Notes: generated by a model not told the origin, from the sequence alone. Counted from the first letter of the stretch, positions 1 through 5,751 are shown. The stretch: DNA of 7,681 bases from JAJYSO01 sp964451785 (GCA_964451785.1 CAYVJG010000065.1:1-7681), one strand, 5' to 3'. Numbers and translations: made by a program.

Positions 1-16
1 AGCCTAGATTTTTTTG

Positions 17-47
17 GTTCGTTTTTTCATCAATGGAAAAAATGAAC
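17..47. repeat. Imperfect hairpin at left edge
   Basis: GTTCGTTTTTTC (17-28) pairs with GAAAAAATGAAC (36-47) over 12 bp with one G-T wobble and a 7-base loop. Neither strand has a run of T directly after the stem, so it does not look like a standard intrinsic terminator. It may belong to a gene or repeat lying mostly outside the window. The rest of positions 1-117 shows no supported gene. Confidence 0.4.
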
Positions 48-117
48 AACATAAACTGTTTAGAACAGAATTGGTTATATACTAACCTATTATTTAAAAC
101 AACCTAGATATGCTATC

Positions 118-147
118 AAAAAAGCCACACTGAAAGGTGTGGCTTTT
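118..147 (-). terminator. Intrinsic terminator of the nif3/zinc-ribbon-family pair
   Basis: AAAAGCCACAC (120-130) and GTGTGGCTTTT (137-147) form a perfect 11-bp stem with a 6-base loop. Read on the minus strand, the GC-rich core is followed by a run of T (complement of the A-run 118-123), the form of a rho-independent terminator. It lies about 20 bases past the stop codon at 169-171. The plus strand also has TTTT after the stem, so it could act in both directions. Confidence 0.85.
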
Positions 148-168
148 AAAAAAATGTGAGTTGAACAA

Positions 169-948
169 TTAGTTGCCGAAGAACGCAGACATTTTTTCTT
201 GTTCTTCTTTAGCGAGTTCAGGGTCAACTAAGATGCGACCACTGTGTTCATCAGTAATGATACGTTTGCGCGAAGCGATTTCCATTTGCACTTGTGGCGG
301 AATGGTAAAGAAAGATCCACCTGAAGCTCCACGTTCAATTGGGGCTACGGCTAGGCCATTTTTTACGCTATTGCGAATACGTGTGTATGCCGTAGCTAAG
401 CGTTCTTCAATATTAGTTTTATACTCTTCAGATTTAGCTAGTAAATCTTTTTCTTCTTTTTCAGTTTCTGCTAAAATTGTATCGAGTTCTCCACGTTTGT
501 TGTTGAGGTGATCTTGACGTTGGTCAATTTTCTCTTGTGTTTGCGTGATGACTTCTTTTTTGTGCTCAATTTGCGCAAAGAATTCTTTGATGTGCTTTTC
601 AGCCAATTGAATTTCGAGTTCTTGATATTCAATTTCTTTTGAAATAGCGTTGTATTCACGATTGTTACGCACGTTATCTTGCTGCTTTTTGTAGCGTTTC
701 ATCAACTCTTGTGATTCAGCAATAACGTTGCGGCGGTCTTGAATTTTTTGCTCAGTATCTTCCAATTCTTGGTTGAGCTTTGTCAAGCGTGTATTTAAAC
801 CTTCAATTTCATCTTCAAGGTCTTCAACTTCCAAAGGTAATTCACCGCGAAGGTTGCGAATCTCATCGATACGTGAATCAATTAATTGTAAGTCATATAA
901 AGCACGTAGTTTATCTTCAGTGCTCATGTCTTTATTTTTCTTTGCCAT
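169..948 (-). CDS. Coiled-coil protein of the C4 zinc-ribbon (DUF164/FlgZ-like) family, cysteines lost
   Basis: Predicted protein of 259 residues from ATG at 946-948 (MAKKNKDM). An in-frame TTG at 952-954 would add two residues and overlap the upstream stop, but the ATG start fits the family better. Residues about 25-185 are a long charged coiled coil. The C-terminal part (about 200-245) aligns with the zinc-ribbon signature of the family, usually C-x-G-C followed by IPPQ and then C-x-x-C-GRI. Here IPPQ (216-219) and GRILVD (237-242) are kept, but the four cysteine sites are S209, S212, D233 and S236, so a classic zinc site cannot form. Members such as Helicobacter HP0958 (FlgZ) act in motility; the Bacteroidota role is not established, and a protein-binding or nucleic-acid-related scaffold role is only a guess. 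It follows nif3 by 2 bases, so the two are almost certainly co-transcribed and translationally coupled. Family call is firm; function is unknown. Confidence 0.88.
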   Translation of the reverse strand: MAKKNKDMSTEDKLRALYDLQLIDSRIDEIRNLRGELPLEVEDLEDEIEGLNTRLTKLNQELEDTEQKIQDRRNVIAESQELMKRYKKQQDNVRNNREYNAISKEIEYQELEIQLAEKHIKEFFAQIEHKKEVITQTQEKIDQRQDHLNNKRGELDTILAETEKEEKDLLAKSEEYKTNIEERLATAYTRIRNSVKNGLAVAPIERGASGGSFFTIPPQVQMEIASRKRIITDEHSGRILVDPELAKEEQEKMSAFFGN

Positions 949-950
949 AA

Positions 951-2045
951 TCAACTATATTGAATTGGATTGGTGCTTTTTGCAGATAATTCGATGGCAA
1001 AATTACGAAATATTTTTGTAAGATACTTGTACAATAATTCTTTTGTAAACTGTTCGCTTTCATAATGCCCAATATCGGCTAAAATAATTTGATTTTCAGC
1101 TTGATAGAAATCGTGATATTTTAAATCGCCGGTGATATACACATCAGCTTGCTGCTGTTTTGCTGCCGAAATACCAAAAGCACCACTGCCTCCTAACACG
1201 GCTACACGGCAAATCGGCTTGTCGCGTAAGGCCGAATGGCGAATAACTTTAAGGTTGAATTGTTGTTTTAAGAAGGCAAAAAAATCGGTTTCGCTCATCG
1301 GGTGCTCCAATTCGCCATACATCCCGATACCGATGTGTTGGTTGTAGTTGTCAAGCGTTGTGACTTCATAGGCCACTTCTTCATAAGGATGACTGTCAAA
1401 CAGGGCTTTTAAGATGGCTTTTTCACAGTGCTTGGCATAGGTAAGGTTGAGTTGTGTTTCAGATTCAAAATGGAGTATGCCGCGTTCGCCTAACACAGGA
1501 TTTGAATTTTCATTGCCTCTAAAACTTCCTTTCCCATCGAGGTTAAAACTGCAGTGATCATAATTACCTATATTGCCGGCTCCAGCCTCAAACAGGGCTT
1601 GACGAATACGCTCGGCATCAGCAATTGGCACATAAGTAACGAGTTTTTTGACCGTTCCCTTTTGCGGGATGAGTACACGTTTATTTTGCAAATGGAGCTG
1701 CTCACAAATTGCTGCATTAACGCCATTAAAGGAATTGTCAAGGGCGGTGTGTGTGGCGTAAATAGCGATACTGTGGCGTATGGCCTTAATCACTACGCGC
1801 TCCACATAGCTTTTGCCTGTAAAACTTTTTAAGCCCTTAAAGACGATGGGATGAAAGCTGATGATGAGGTTGCAGTTTTTAGCAATAGCTTCGTCAATAG
1901 TGTCTTCAAGGGTATCGTGAGTGATCAAAACGCCGGTGACTTCAGTATCCGCTTGACCGACGAGTAAGCCTACATTGTCAAAGTCTTCAGCATAGGCTAA
2001 AGGAGCTAATTTTTCAATTTCAGATAAGATGGTTTTGATTTGCAT
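951..2045 (-). CDS. NIF3-family dinuclear metal center protein with inserted PII/CutA-like domain
   Basis: Predicted protein of 364 residues from ATG at 2043-2045; this is the long YqfO-like form rather than the about 250-residue YbgI form. N-terminal NIF3 half: DFDNVGLLVG (21-30), SFHPIVF (63-69), THTALDN (98-104). Middle, about 133-230: an inserted PII/CutA-like domain ending in DSHPYEEVAYEV. C-terminal NIF3 half: VLGGSGAFG (283-291), TGDLKYHD (305-312) and GHYESE (326-331). From known structures, H65, D103, H327 and E331 should hold the two metal ions of a toroidal hexamer. The usual HH pair is F64-H65 here, so one ligand is missing. The exact reaction is uncertain; relatives have been linked to GTP cyclohydrolase I type 2 naming and to metal-dependent hydrolysis, without firm proof. 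It is first in a two-gene unit with the zinc-ribbon-family gene, a pairing common in bacteria. No Shine-Dalgarno is visible. Confidence 0.93.
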   Translation of the reverse strand: MQIKTILSEIEKLAPLAYAEDFDNVGLLVGQADTEVTGVLITHDTLEDTIDEAIAKNCNLIISFHPIVFKGLKSFTGKSYVERVVIKAIRHSIAIYATHTALDNSFNGVNAAICEQLHLQNKRVLIPQKGTVKKLVTYVPIADAERIRQALFEAGAGNIGNYDHCSFNLDGKGSFRGNENSNPVLGERGILHFESETQLNLTYAKHCEKAILKALFDSHPYEEVAYEVTTLDNYNQHIGIGMYGELEHPMSETDFFAFLKQQFNLKVIRHSALRDKPICRVAVLGGSGAFGISAAKQQQADVYITGDLKYHDFYQAENQIILADIGHYESEQFTKELLYKYLTKIFRNFAIELSAKSTNPIQYS

Positions 2046-2082
2046 TGTCAGAAAGAAGGATAAATAATTAGACTAAAACGGT

Positions 2083-2090
2083 CAAAATTA
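2083..2090 (-). promoter_or_regulatory. Candidate -7 promoter element of nif3
   Basis: The minus strand reads TAATTTTG, an exact match to the Bacteroidetes -7 consensus TAnnTTTG. A start of transcription near 2076 would give a leader of about 30 bases before the ATG at 2045. I see no clear TTG-type -33 box at the right distance, so the call rests on one short motif and its position. Confidence 0.35.
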
Positions 2091-2245
2091 CAAAAGTGAC
2101 GGATAAAATTTACCGGTGACACGCGTGTATTTATTGAGCTGTTTAATAGGCGTAAGGTAAGCAATTTTTGAATCTATTTCGAGTTCAGTGGGGTGTTATT
2201 TCAATCGTAAAAGATAGACAGTTTAGGAGTTATTTTACGGCAATT

Positions 2246-2278
2246 ATCTTACAGAACTACAAAGTAGTTTTGTAAGAT
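2246..2278. repeat. Long perfect hairpin, 15-bp stem, AAA loop
   Basis: ATCTTACA-G-AACTAC (2246-2260), loop AAA (2261-2263), GTAGTT-T-TGTAAGAT (2264-2278). All 15 positions pair, with one G-T wobble. It is the strongest inverted repeat in the window. It sits 200 bases upstream of nif3 and downstream of the gene at 2621, with no T-run on either strand, so it is more likely part of the dispersed hairpin element in this spacer than a terminator. Confidence 0.75.
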
Positions 2279-2284
2279 GCGGTT

Positions 2285-2302
2285 AGCTCGGTACCCCGAG
2301 TT
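2285..2302. repeat. Small hairpin next to the 15-bp hairpin
   Basis: AGCTCGG (2285-2291) pairs with CCGAGTT (2296-2302), 7 bp with one G-T wobble, loop TACC. It begins 7 bases after the 15-bp hairpin and is probably part of the same composite element. Confidence 0.55.
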
Positions 2303-2370
2303 GCACGTGGTATTAATCAAATTCAACCATTATATGATTGTTCGTAGATATAAACAGATAAATTTCTTTA

Positions 2371-2466
2371 AAAGGCCGAAGGTCTTTAATGTGATTAACC
2401 CTGTACAAACGCAGTGCAGTACGGGGTGAGATAAGACTTACTCTTACTGAACCCCGAAGGTGGTTC
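2371..2466 (-). repeat. Three-hairpin dispersed element, copy A
   Basis: Read on the minus strand, three hairpins follow each other. Hairpin 1 (2466-2449) has arms GAACC/GGTTC around an 8-base loop. Hairpin 2 (2427-2398) has a 9-bp stem with one wobble, the arms reading ACCCTGTAC and GTACGGGGT on the plus strand. Hairpin 3 (2387-2371) reads AAAGACC-TTC-GGCCTTT. A 17-base string between hairpins 2 and 3 (GGGTTAATCACATTAAA on the minus strand, complement of 2385-2401) recurs exactly on the plus strand in copy B. The rest of the 575-base spacer 2046-2620 holds a 10-base palindrome ACACGCGTGT (2119-2128) and no gene that I can support. Confidence 0.65.
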
Positions 2467-2555
2467 AACTATAAAGAGATTGTACAGGTTATTATTTTTT
2501 GTAAAACCGTCATATACCACTAATAATCCAATAAATAAAGTGGCTAATGTAATGA

Positions 2556-2605
2556 TTAAACATAAAATTCCCCAGTCTATAAGTTAACCCCTCAAAACAA
2601 CATAG
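2556..2605. repeat. Dispersed repeat box, copy 1
   Basis: This stretch begins TTAAACAT and ends CTCAAAACAACATAG (2591-2605). The same start, end and overall length recur at 5703-5751. The last 23 bases (2583-2605) match the other copy at 21 of 23 positions. It ends 15 bases from the stop codon of the minus-strand gene at 2621. Confidence 0.65.
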
Positions 2606-2620
2606 CCTCCAATTTTCAGA

Positions 2621-3484
2621 TTATGCCTGACTGTCTTTTGGAGAGAAAATTTGCGCTGTAGTGTCGTTGATAAGCGCTAAGCTTTCAGTAGTTTCTTCGG
2701 GAAATGCAAACGGAGACCCTTGATAAGGTAGAGTAGAGGCTGTATGTAAAGCAGAATCTTGGATGAGGTGCAAACTGATTTCGGCCCAAAGCGCCCCTAT
2801 TGGGCGTTGAGAATGCGTAGAAATACTTTGATAAGTATGCCTCCAAAATTGATGCGAATTTTTAGGAAGTTGAGTTTGTATTTTTTTTAGAACTTCTATC
2901 CCGGAGTGCATCAAAAAGTCGACTAAAACCCCCATGACTAGGGTGGAACCCATGGCAGATGATCCTTTACTTATACTCAATAACAAATCAGGATCAGGCA
3001 TCGTGTTGATCAGGTTATCCTCATCGGCAGTGGCATAAAAGCTCAAAATGCTCATGAGCCCCATACTGATTAATCCTAATTTTTCATTTTTAGGGCGATC
3101 TAGAAAGTGCGTTTTAAAGCTTTTGGCATAAAGCTGTGATGTTTGACCTGCTTTTTTGAGTTTTTGAGAAGATGAGGAAACGGTATTTTGGACTGATTTA
3201 TAGTCGGTTTTAAACTCACTAGCAATTCCATTTTGGACATATTTTTGTGCCTTTTCTTTAGTCGCATTAAAGGTCTTTCCTGAAAAGCGACCTAGTGATT
3301 CAAATACACTTTCGGTGTTATGTGTTTGATTTTTATAAGTCTCTATTCCGCTGACTTTGACAATTTCCCAAATGAGCTGGTTTAAGTTTTTATCTTGATA
3401 ACAGCGCTGTAATGCGTAAAAGAGTTCGCGATGAATTTGTGTGAGTTCACTGGCTTGCTTGGCGTTGAGGACTAGCGTTTTCAT
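2621..3484 (-). CDS. Hypothetical protein, possibly a degenerate YdjM-like membrane hydrolase relative
   Basis: Predicted protein of 287 residues from ATG at 3482-3484 (MKTLVLNAKQ); an upstream in-frame ATG at 3514 would add ten residues (MPPFLIFYFT) and is less likely. I do not recognise it with confidence. The first 130 residues are polar and helix-prone, with a Ser/Gln/Lys-rich stretch around 85-125. A hydrophobic segment at about 136-150 (GLISMGLMSILSFYA) and another at about 180-193 could be membrane-associated. The order 'PDPDLLL' (163-169), 'LVDFLMHSG' (187-195) and 'LHLIQDS' (238-244) recalls the PDxD...HR...HS...HxxxD layout of YdjM-type metal-dependent membrane hydrolases, but the central His residues are absent (KGSSAMGST, 173-181). 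This likeness is my inference. It precedes spacer A; the gap to ytxH holds a terminator, so it probably has its own promoter. Confidence 0.75.
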   Translation of the reverse strand: MKTLVLNAKQASELTQIHRELFYALQRCYQDKNLNQLIWEIVKVSGIETYKNQTHNTESVFESLGRFSGKTFNATKEKAQKYVQNGIASEFKTDYKSVQNTVSSSSQKLKKAGQTSQLYAKSFKTHFLDRPKNEKLGLISMGLMSILSFYATADEDNLINTMPDPDLLLSISKGSSAMGSTLVMGVLVDFLMHSGIEVLKKIQTQLPKNSHQFWRHTYQSISTHSQRPIGALWAEISLHLIQDSALHTASTLPYQGSPFAFPEETTESLALINDTTAQIFSPKDSQA

Positions 3485-3562
3485 AGTAAAATAAAAAATC
3501 AAAAATGGGGGCAAACTTTTTTATGAGACAAATCAGGCGGAGTAGCTCCTGTAATCAACTTG

Positions 3563-3597
3563 AAAAAAAAGCGCTGTTTAGAAAACCTAAAAGCGCT
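3563..3597 (-). terminator. Intrinsic terminator of ytxH
   Basis: AGCGCTGTTTAG (3570-3581) pairs with CTAAAAGCGCT (3587-3597), 11 bp with one bulged G and a 5-base loop. On the minus strand the stem runs straight into eight T (complement of 3563-3570). It lies 25 bases beyond the ytxH stop codon. It should separate ytxH transcription from the hypothetical gene downstream. A second, AT-only hairpin (AAAATAAG/CTTATTTT, 3610-3629) overlaps the ytxH stop codon. Confidence 0.85.
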
Positions 3598-3622
3598 AGT
3601 AATCGTTATAAAATAAGTAAGC

Positions 3623-3898
3623 TTATTTTGCTTTAATTTGTGCGATTTCGCGTTTAACTTCTTCAATTTGACGGCGTGCACGTTCGTCAGCTTTTGAAGA
3701 GCTTTTCTTTAAAATTTTGTCTAATTTATCTTCAAAGGTTGCTTTGATATCATCGCTAATTTTTTCTAAATATTCACCGCTGTTTTTAGCTAAAACTTCA
3801 CGGGTTTCTTTTCCTTTTCGCGGCGCAAAGAGTAAGCCTAAAGCTACGCCAGCTGCTGCGCCGATAACTAATCCGCCTATAGTGTTTTTGTAACTCAT
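3623..3898 (-). CDS. YtxH domain-containing small membrane protein
   Basis: Predicted protein of 91 residues from ATG at 3896-3898 (MSYKNTIGG); an upstream ATG at 3928 adds ten residues but would overlap the likely promoter. One membrane segment, residues about 7-24, is rich in Gly and Ala (GGLVIGAAAGVALGLLF), followed by the YtxH signature FAPRKGKETRE (24-34). Residues 40-91 are a charged amphipathic helix or coiled coil, probably in the cytoplasm. YtxH proteins are common and often linked to general or envelope stress, but no biochemical role is established. It stands as a single gene: its terminator lies downstream, and the neighbour upstream, apbE, is divergent across a 580-base spacer. 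Confidence 0.9.
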   Translation of the reverse strand: MSYKNTIGGLVIGAAAGVALGLLFAPRKGKETREVLAKNSGEYLEKISDDIKATFEDKLDKILKKSSSKADERARRQIEEVKREIAQIKAK

Positions 3899-3925
3899 AA
3901 TTGTATGATTGTTTAAGTTTTTTCC

Positions 3926-3933
3926 CAAAGATA
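3926..3933 (-). promoter_or_regulatory. Candidate -7 promoter element of ytxH
   Basis: The minus strand reads TATCTTTG, an exact TAnnTTTG match, 27 bases upstream of the ytxH ATG. This would place the transcript start near 3919 with a leader of about 20 bases. No convincing -33 box is seen. The position also supports the shorter 91-residue start. Confidence 0.45.
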
Positions 3934-4052
3934 ATAAATGTCAGTAAATATAAGAGCTAAGCCTTGTTAATTATAGTTTAAATAGAAATATTACAGCCAA
4001 TAAAATTAGAATTTGATAATTAACTCAAGTTTCGGAGATACTCTAAAGCGTA

Positions 4053-4103
4053 TGAAAATCAATTTGTTAAAATAGACTAATGCTTGTATGTGTTTGATTT
4101 TCA
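4053..4103. repeat. 10-bp inverted repeat with 31-base spacer
   Basis: TGAAAATCAA (4053-4062) and TTGATTTTCA (4094-4103) are perfect inverted copies. They are AT-rich and well separated, so chance is possible. The surrounding part of the spacer (3934-4165) shows no gene or other clear structure. Confidence 0.35.
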
Positions 4104-4165
4104 GTAAATACCGAATGGGTGAATTATATAGGTAACTATTCAGCTGTTTTGAAAAAACTAATATT

Positions 4166-4230
4166 GAACCCACTCCGGGGTTCGTGCGTTGTTTGCTATG
4201 GGTTAATCACATTAAACTCCTACGGTGTTT
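4166..4230 (+). repeat. Dispersed hairpin element, copy B (shortened)
   Basis: Hairpin 1 is GAACCC (4166-4171) with GGGTTC (4178-4183). Hairpin 3 is AAACTCC-TAC-GGTGTTT (4214-4230), 6 pairs and one T-T mismatch. Between them lies GGGTTAATCACATTAAA (4200-4216), identical to the minus strand of copy A. Hairpin 2 is incomplete: the part matching its left arm is missing, so copy B is about 30 bases shorter. It sits in the divergent spacer between ytxH and apbE; 4231-4400 shows nothing further that I can support. Confidence 0.6.
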
Positions 4231-4406
4231 CTTCAAATCCACCTTGAAATCGTAAACTCTTTTTAGGGGGAAATATTGCATTCTGGGAGGTGCCATATTT
4301 TTACTCACGGTATTATACCTACAAAAAATATTATAAATAAGGCTAAAAAATAATTCTAATTGGCATAAGTTGTCGTTCTAAATGTAAAAAAAGCAATTCG
4401 ATTTAA

Positions 4407-4414
4407 TAGATTTG
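4407..4414 (+). promoter_or_regulatory. Candidate -7 promoter element of apbE
   Basis: TAGATTTG matches the Bacteroidetes -7 consensus TAnnTTTG. A transcript start about 5-7 bases on, near 4420, would give a leader of about 60 bases. No matching TTG box is seen at the usual -33 spacing. Confidence 0.4.
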
Positions 4415-4417
4415 CAA

Positions 4418-4452
4418 TCTGAGTTTGAAGTCAATGCTATTTCAAACTTAGA
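4418..4452 (+). promoter_or_regulatory. Inverted repeat at the predicted apbE transcript start
   Basis: TCTGAGTTTGAA (4418-4429) pairs with TTCAAACTTAGA (4441-4452), 12 bp with one G-T wobble and an 11-base loop. It begins at the predicted start of transcription, 28 bases before the ATG. It could be an operator for a dimeric regulator or a 5' leader hairpin; the sequence does not decide between them. Confidence 0.45.
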
Positions 4453-4479
4453 GTTTATCAAATTAGTACCTATTTTACA

Positions 4480-5496
4480 ATGAAAAAATTATTGCTTTTT
4501 ATCTTTTTGCCTTTACTGTTAATAGGCTGTCAATCTAAGACTACCCCTGAGCAACGCATGTTGGCCGGAATGGCTTTAGGAACCGACTACCACATCAAGT
4601 TTTTTACCGATAAAACATTCGATGTACAAAAAGGAATTGATTCGATTTTTGCCGCCGCCAATAAGTCGATGAGTAACTATCAACCTGATTCAGATATCTC
4701 TCGACTCAATGCTGGAGATACAACTATTCATGTAGATCAGATTTTTAGAGATGTCTTTGAATTGTCTAAAAAGATATACAAATCAACTCATGGGTATTTT
4801 GATCCTACTATCGGTGATATTGTAAACCTCTATGGCTTTGGTGCACAAAAAATGACCTTAGAACAAGACTCTGCTACCATTGACTCTATGATGCAATATG
4901 TAGGCTTTGACAAGGTAAAACTTTCTGATGCTAATCTGCTTGAGCGTACTAACCCTAATATTTACATTGACTTTAATGCCATTGGAAAAGGGTTTACAGT
5001 AGATTTAGTCGGTTTGTATTTAGAAGCACAGGGTGTGACAGATTATTTAGTCGAAATAGGAGGAGAGATTCGTACGCGTGGTAAAAACTTAGAATCAGGT
5101 CGTGCTTGGCGCTTAGGTATTGATGACCCACGGCTTAAAACGCATGCCGATAATTTTTCAGGAATCGTCAAGTTATACAATCAAGGAATGGCGACTTCGG
5201 GTAATTATCGCAAGCATCGTTTAGACTCTGTAACTGGTCAAAAATACGTGCATATTGTTGACCCTACTTCAGGATATATGCATAAAACAAATATTTTAAG
5301 CGCTTCTGTAATTGCAAAAAACTGTGCTACTGCTGATGCTTATGCAACGGCTTTTATGGCCATGGGGGTACAGAAATCTATTGATTTGGTCAATCAGTTA
5401 GACAGTGTAGAAGTCTTTTTAATTTACGATAATCAAGGCGAATTAAAAACCTATGTTTCTAAAGGTTTTGAAAAGCAATTAGTGGCTCAGAATTAA
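4480..5496 (+). CDS. apbE: ApbE lipoprotein, FAD:protein FMN transferase
   Basis: Predicted protein of 338 residues, usual for the family. It is expected to move FMN from FAD to a Thr or Ser of a target protein (as in NqrB/NqrC and RnfG) outside the cytoplasmic membrane, using Mg2+. A lipoprotein signal is clear: MKKLLLFIFLPLLLIGC with lipobox LIGC and Cys17. Family motifs in order: MALGTDY (31-37), GYFDPTIGDIVNLYGFG (105-121), DFNAIGKGF (164-172), VEIGGEIRTRG (191-201), LGIDDPR (212-218), ATSGNYRKH (238-246), HIVDPTSGY (258-266) and ADAYATAFMAMG (285-296). In the last, D286 and T290 are the expected metal ligands. The gene is complete with no frame break. No Nqr, Rnf or other FMN-accepting protein is encoded beside it, so its target must lie elsewhere. 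It is the only plus-strand gene, convergent with the methyltransferase. Confidence 0.95.
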   Translation: MKKLLLFIFLPLLLIGCQSKTTPEQRMLAGMALGTDYHIKFFTDKTFDVQKGIDSIFAAANKSMSNYQPDSDISRLNAGDTTIHVDQIFRDVFELSKKIYKSTHGYFDPTIGDIVNLYGFGAQKMTLEQDSATIDSMMQYVGFDKVKLSDANLLERTNPNIYIDFNAIGKGFTVDLVGLYLEAQGVTDYLVEIGGEIRTRGKNLESGRAWRLGIDDPRLKTHADNFSGIVKLYNQGMATSGNYRKHRLDSVTGQKYVHIVDPTSGYMHKTNILSASVIAKNCATADAYATAFMAMGVQKSIDLVNQLDSVEVFLIYDNQGELKTYVSKGFEKQLVAQN

Positions 5497-5546
5497 AACA
5501 TGGCGCTATGTCGAATAGAGTAGGTTGGTATTTCACTTGTAAAAAT

Positions 5547-5585
5547 CTGACAGGTTTGAATACGTTCTGGAGATGAGCCTGTCGG
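5547..5585 (+). repeat. Stem with long loop at the head of spacer C
   Basis: CTGACAGG (5547-5554) pairs with CCTGTCGG (5578-5585), 8 bp with one wobble and a 23-base loop. It precedes the three tight hairpins of copy C and may be the outer part of the same element. Confidence 0.45.
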
Positions 5586-5599
5586 AGCTTTAACTATTC

Positions 5600-5684
5600 A
5601 ACCCTTTCAGGGTTATTGAGCGTGTGGTCTGTTATTTCCCGTAGGCTTTGCCTACGGTTTTAGGTATTCAAGTCCTTTGGACTT
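5600..5684 (+). repeat. Three-hairpin dispersed element, copy C
   Basis: Three perfect hairpins, each with a 3-base loop. Hairpin 1 is AACCCT-TTC-AGGGTT (5600-5614), hairpin 2 is CCGTAGGC-TTT-GCCTACGG (5639-5657) and hairpin 3 is AAGTCC-TTT-GGACTT (5670-5684). Hairpins 1 and 3 both follow TATTCA, or TATTC overlapping the stem. The start-to-start distance of hairpins 1 and 2 is 39 bases, as in copy A. Hairpin 3 runs into TTTCTT on the plus strand, so it may also end apbE transcripts, which have no other terminator. The spacer lies between convergent genes. Confidence 0.7.
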
Positions 5685-5702
5685 TTTCTTACTGACAAGT
5701 TG

Positions 5703-5751
5703 TTAAACATCAAAATCAATCTCATTTAGTTACCCACTCAAAACAACATAG
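5703..5751. repeat. Dispersed repeat box, copy 2
   Basis: Begins TTAAACAT and ends CTCAAAACAACATAG (5737-5751), as in the copy at 2556-2605; the middle has diverged and there is one base of length difference. It ends 12 bases from the stop codon of the minus-strand methyltransferase gene, the same arrangement as the other copy. Confidence 0.65.

Noticed and set aside
3..109. CCTAGAT at 3-9 and 103-109, considered as element ends.
   Set aside because: Seven bases are too few to support anything, and there is no other structure linking them.
173..511. A 112-codon plus-strand open frame opposite the zinc-ribbon-family gene.
   Set aside because: It is antisense to a clear coding region, composed of Ser/Arg-rich low-quality protein, with no family likeness.
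2246..2466. The hairpin clusters, considered as a CRISPR array or a riboswitch.
   Set aside because: There are no equal-length repeats with unique spacers and no cas genes. The hairpins lie in three spacers of different gene orientation, which does not fit a leader-bound riboswitch.
2395..2583. A 62-codon open frame on the minus strand inside spacer A with a strongly hydrophobic stretch (LCLIITLATLFIGLLVVY).
   Set aside because: It has no start codon before the hydrophobic part (only a GTG after most of it), and its last third is encoded by the hairpin repeats. A remnant of a lost gene is possible, but I cannot support a gene.
3941..4110. Direct repeat TCAGTAAATA at 3941-3950 and 4101-4110, considered as a target-site duplication.
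   Set aside because: Ten AT-rich bases 160 apart are plausible by chance, and nothing like an insertion sequence lies between them.
5498..5511. Near-palindrome ACATGGCGCTATGT directly after apbE, considered as its terminator.
   Set aside because: It has no loop room and no T-run; hairpin 3 of spacer C is the better candidate.
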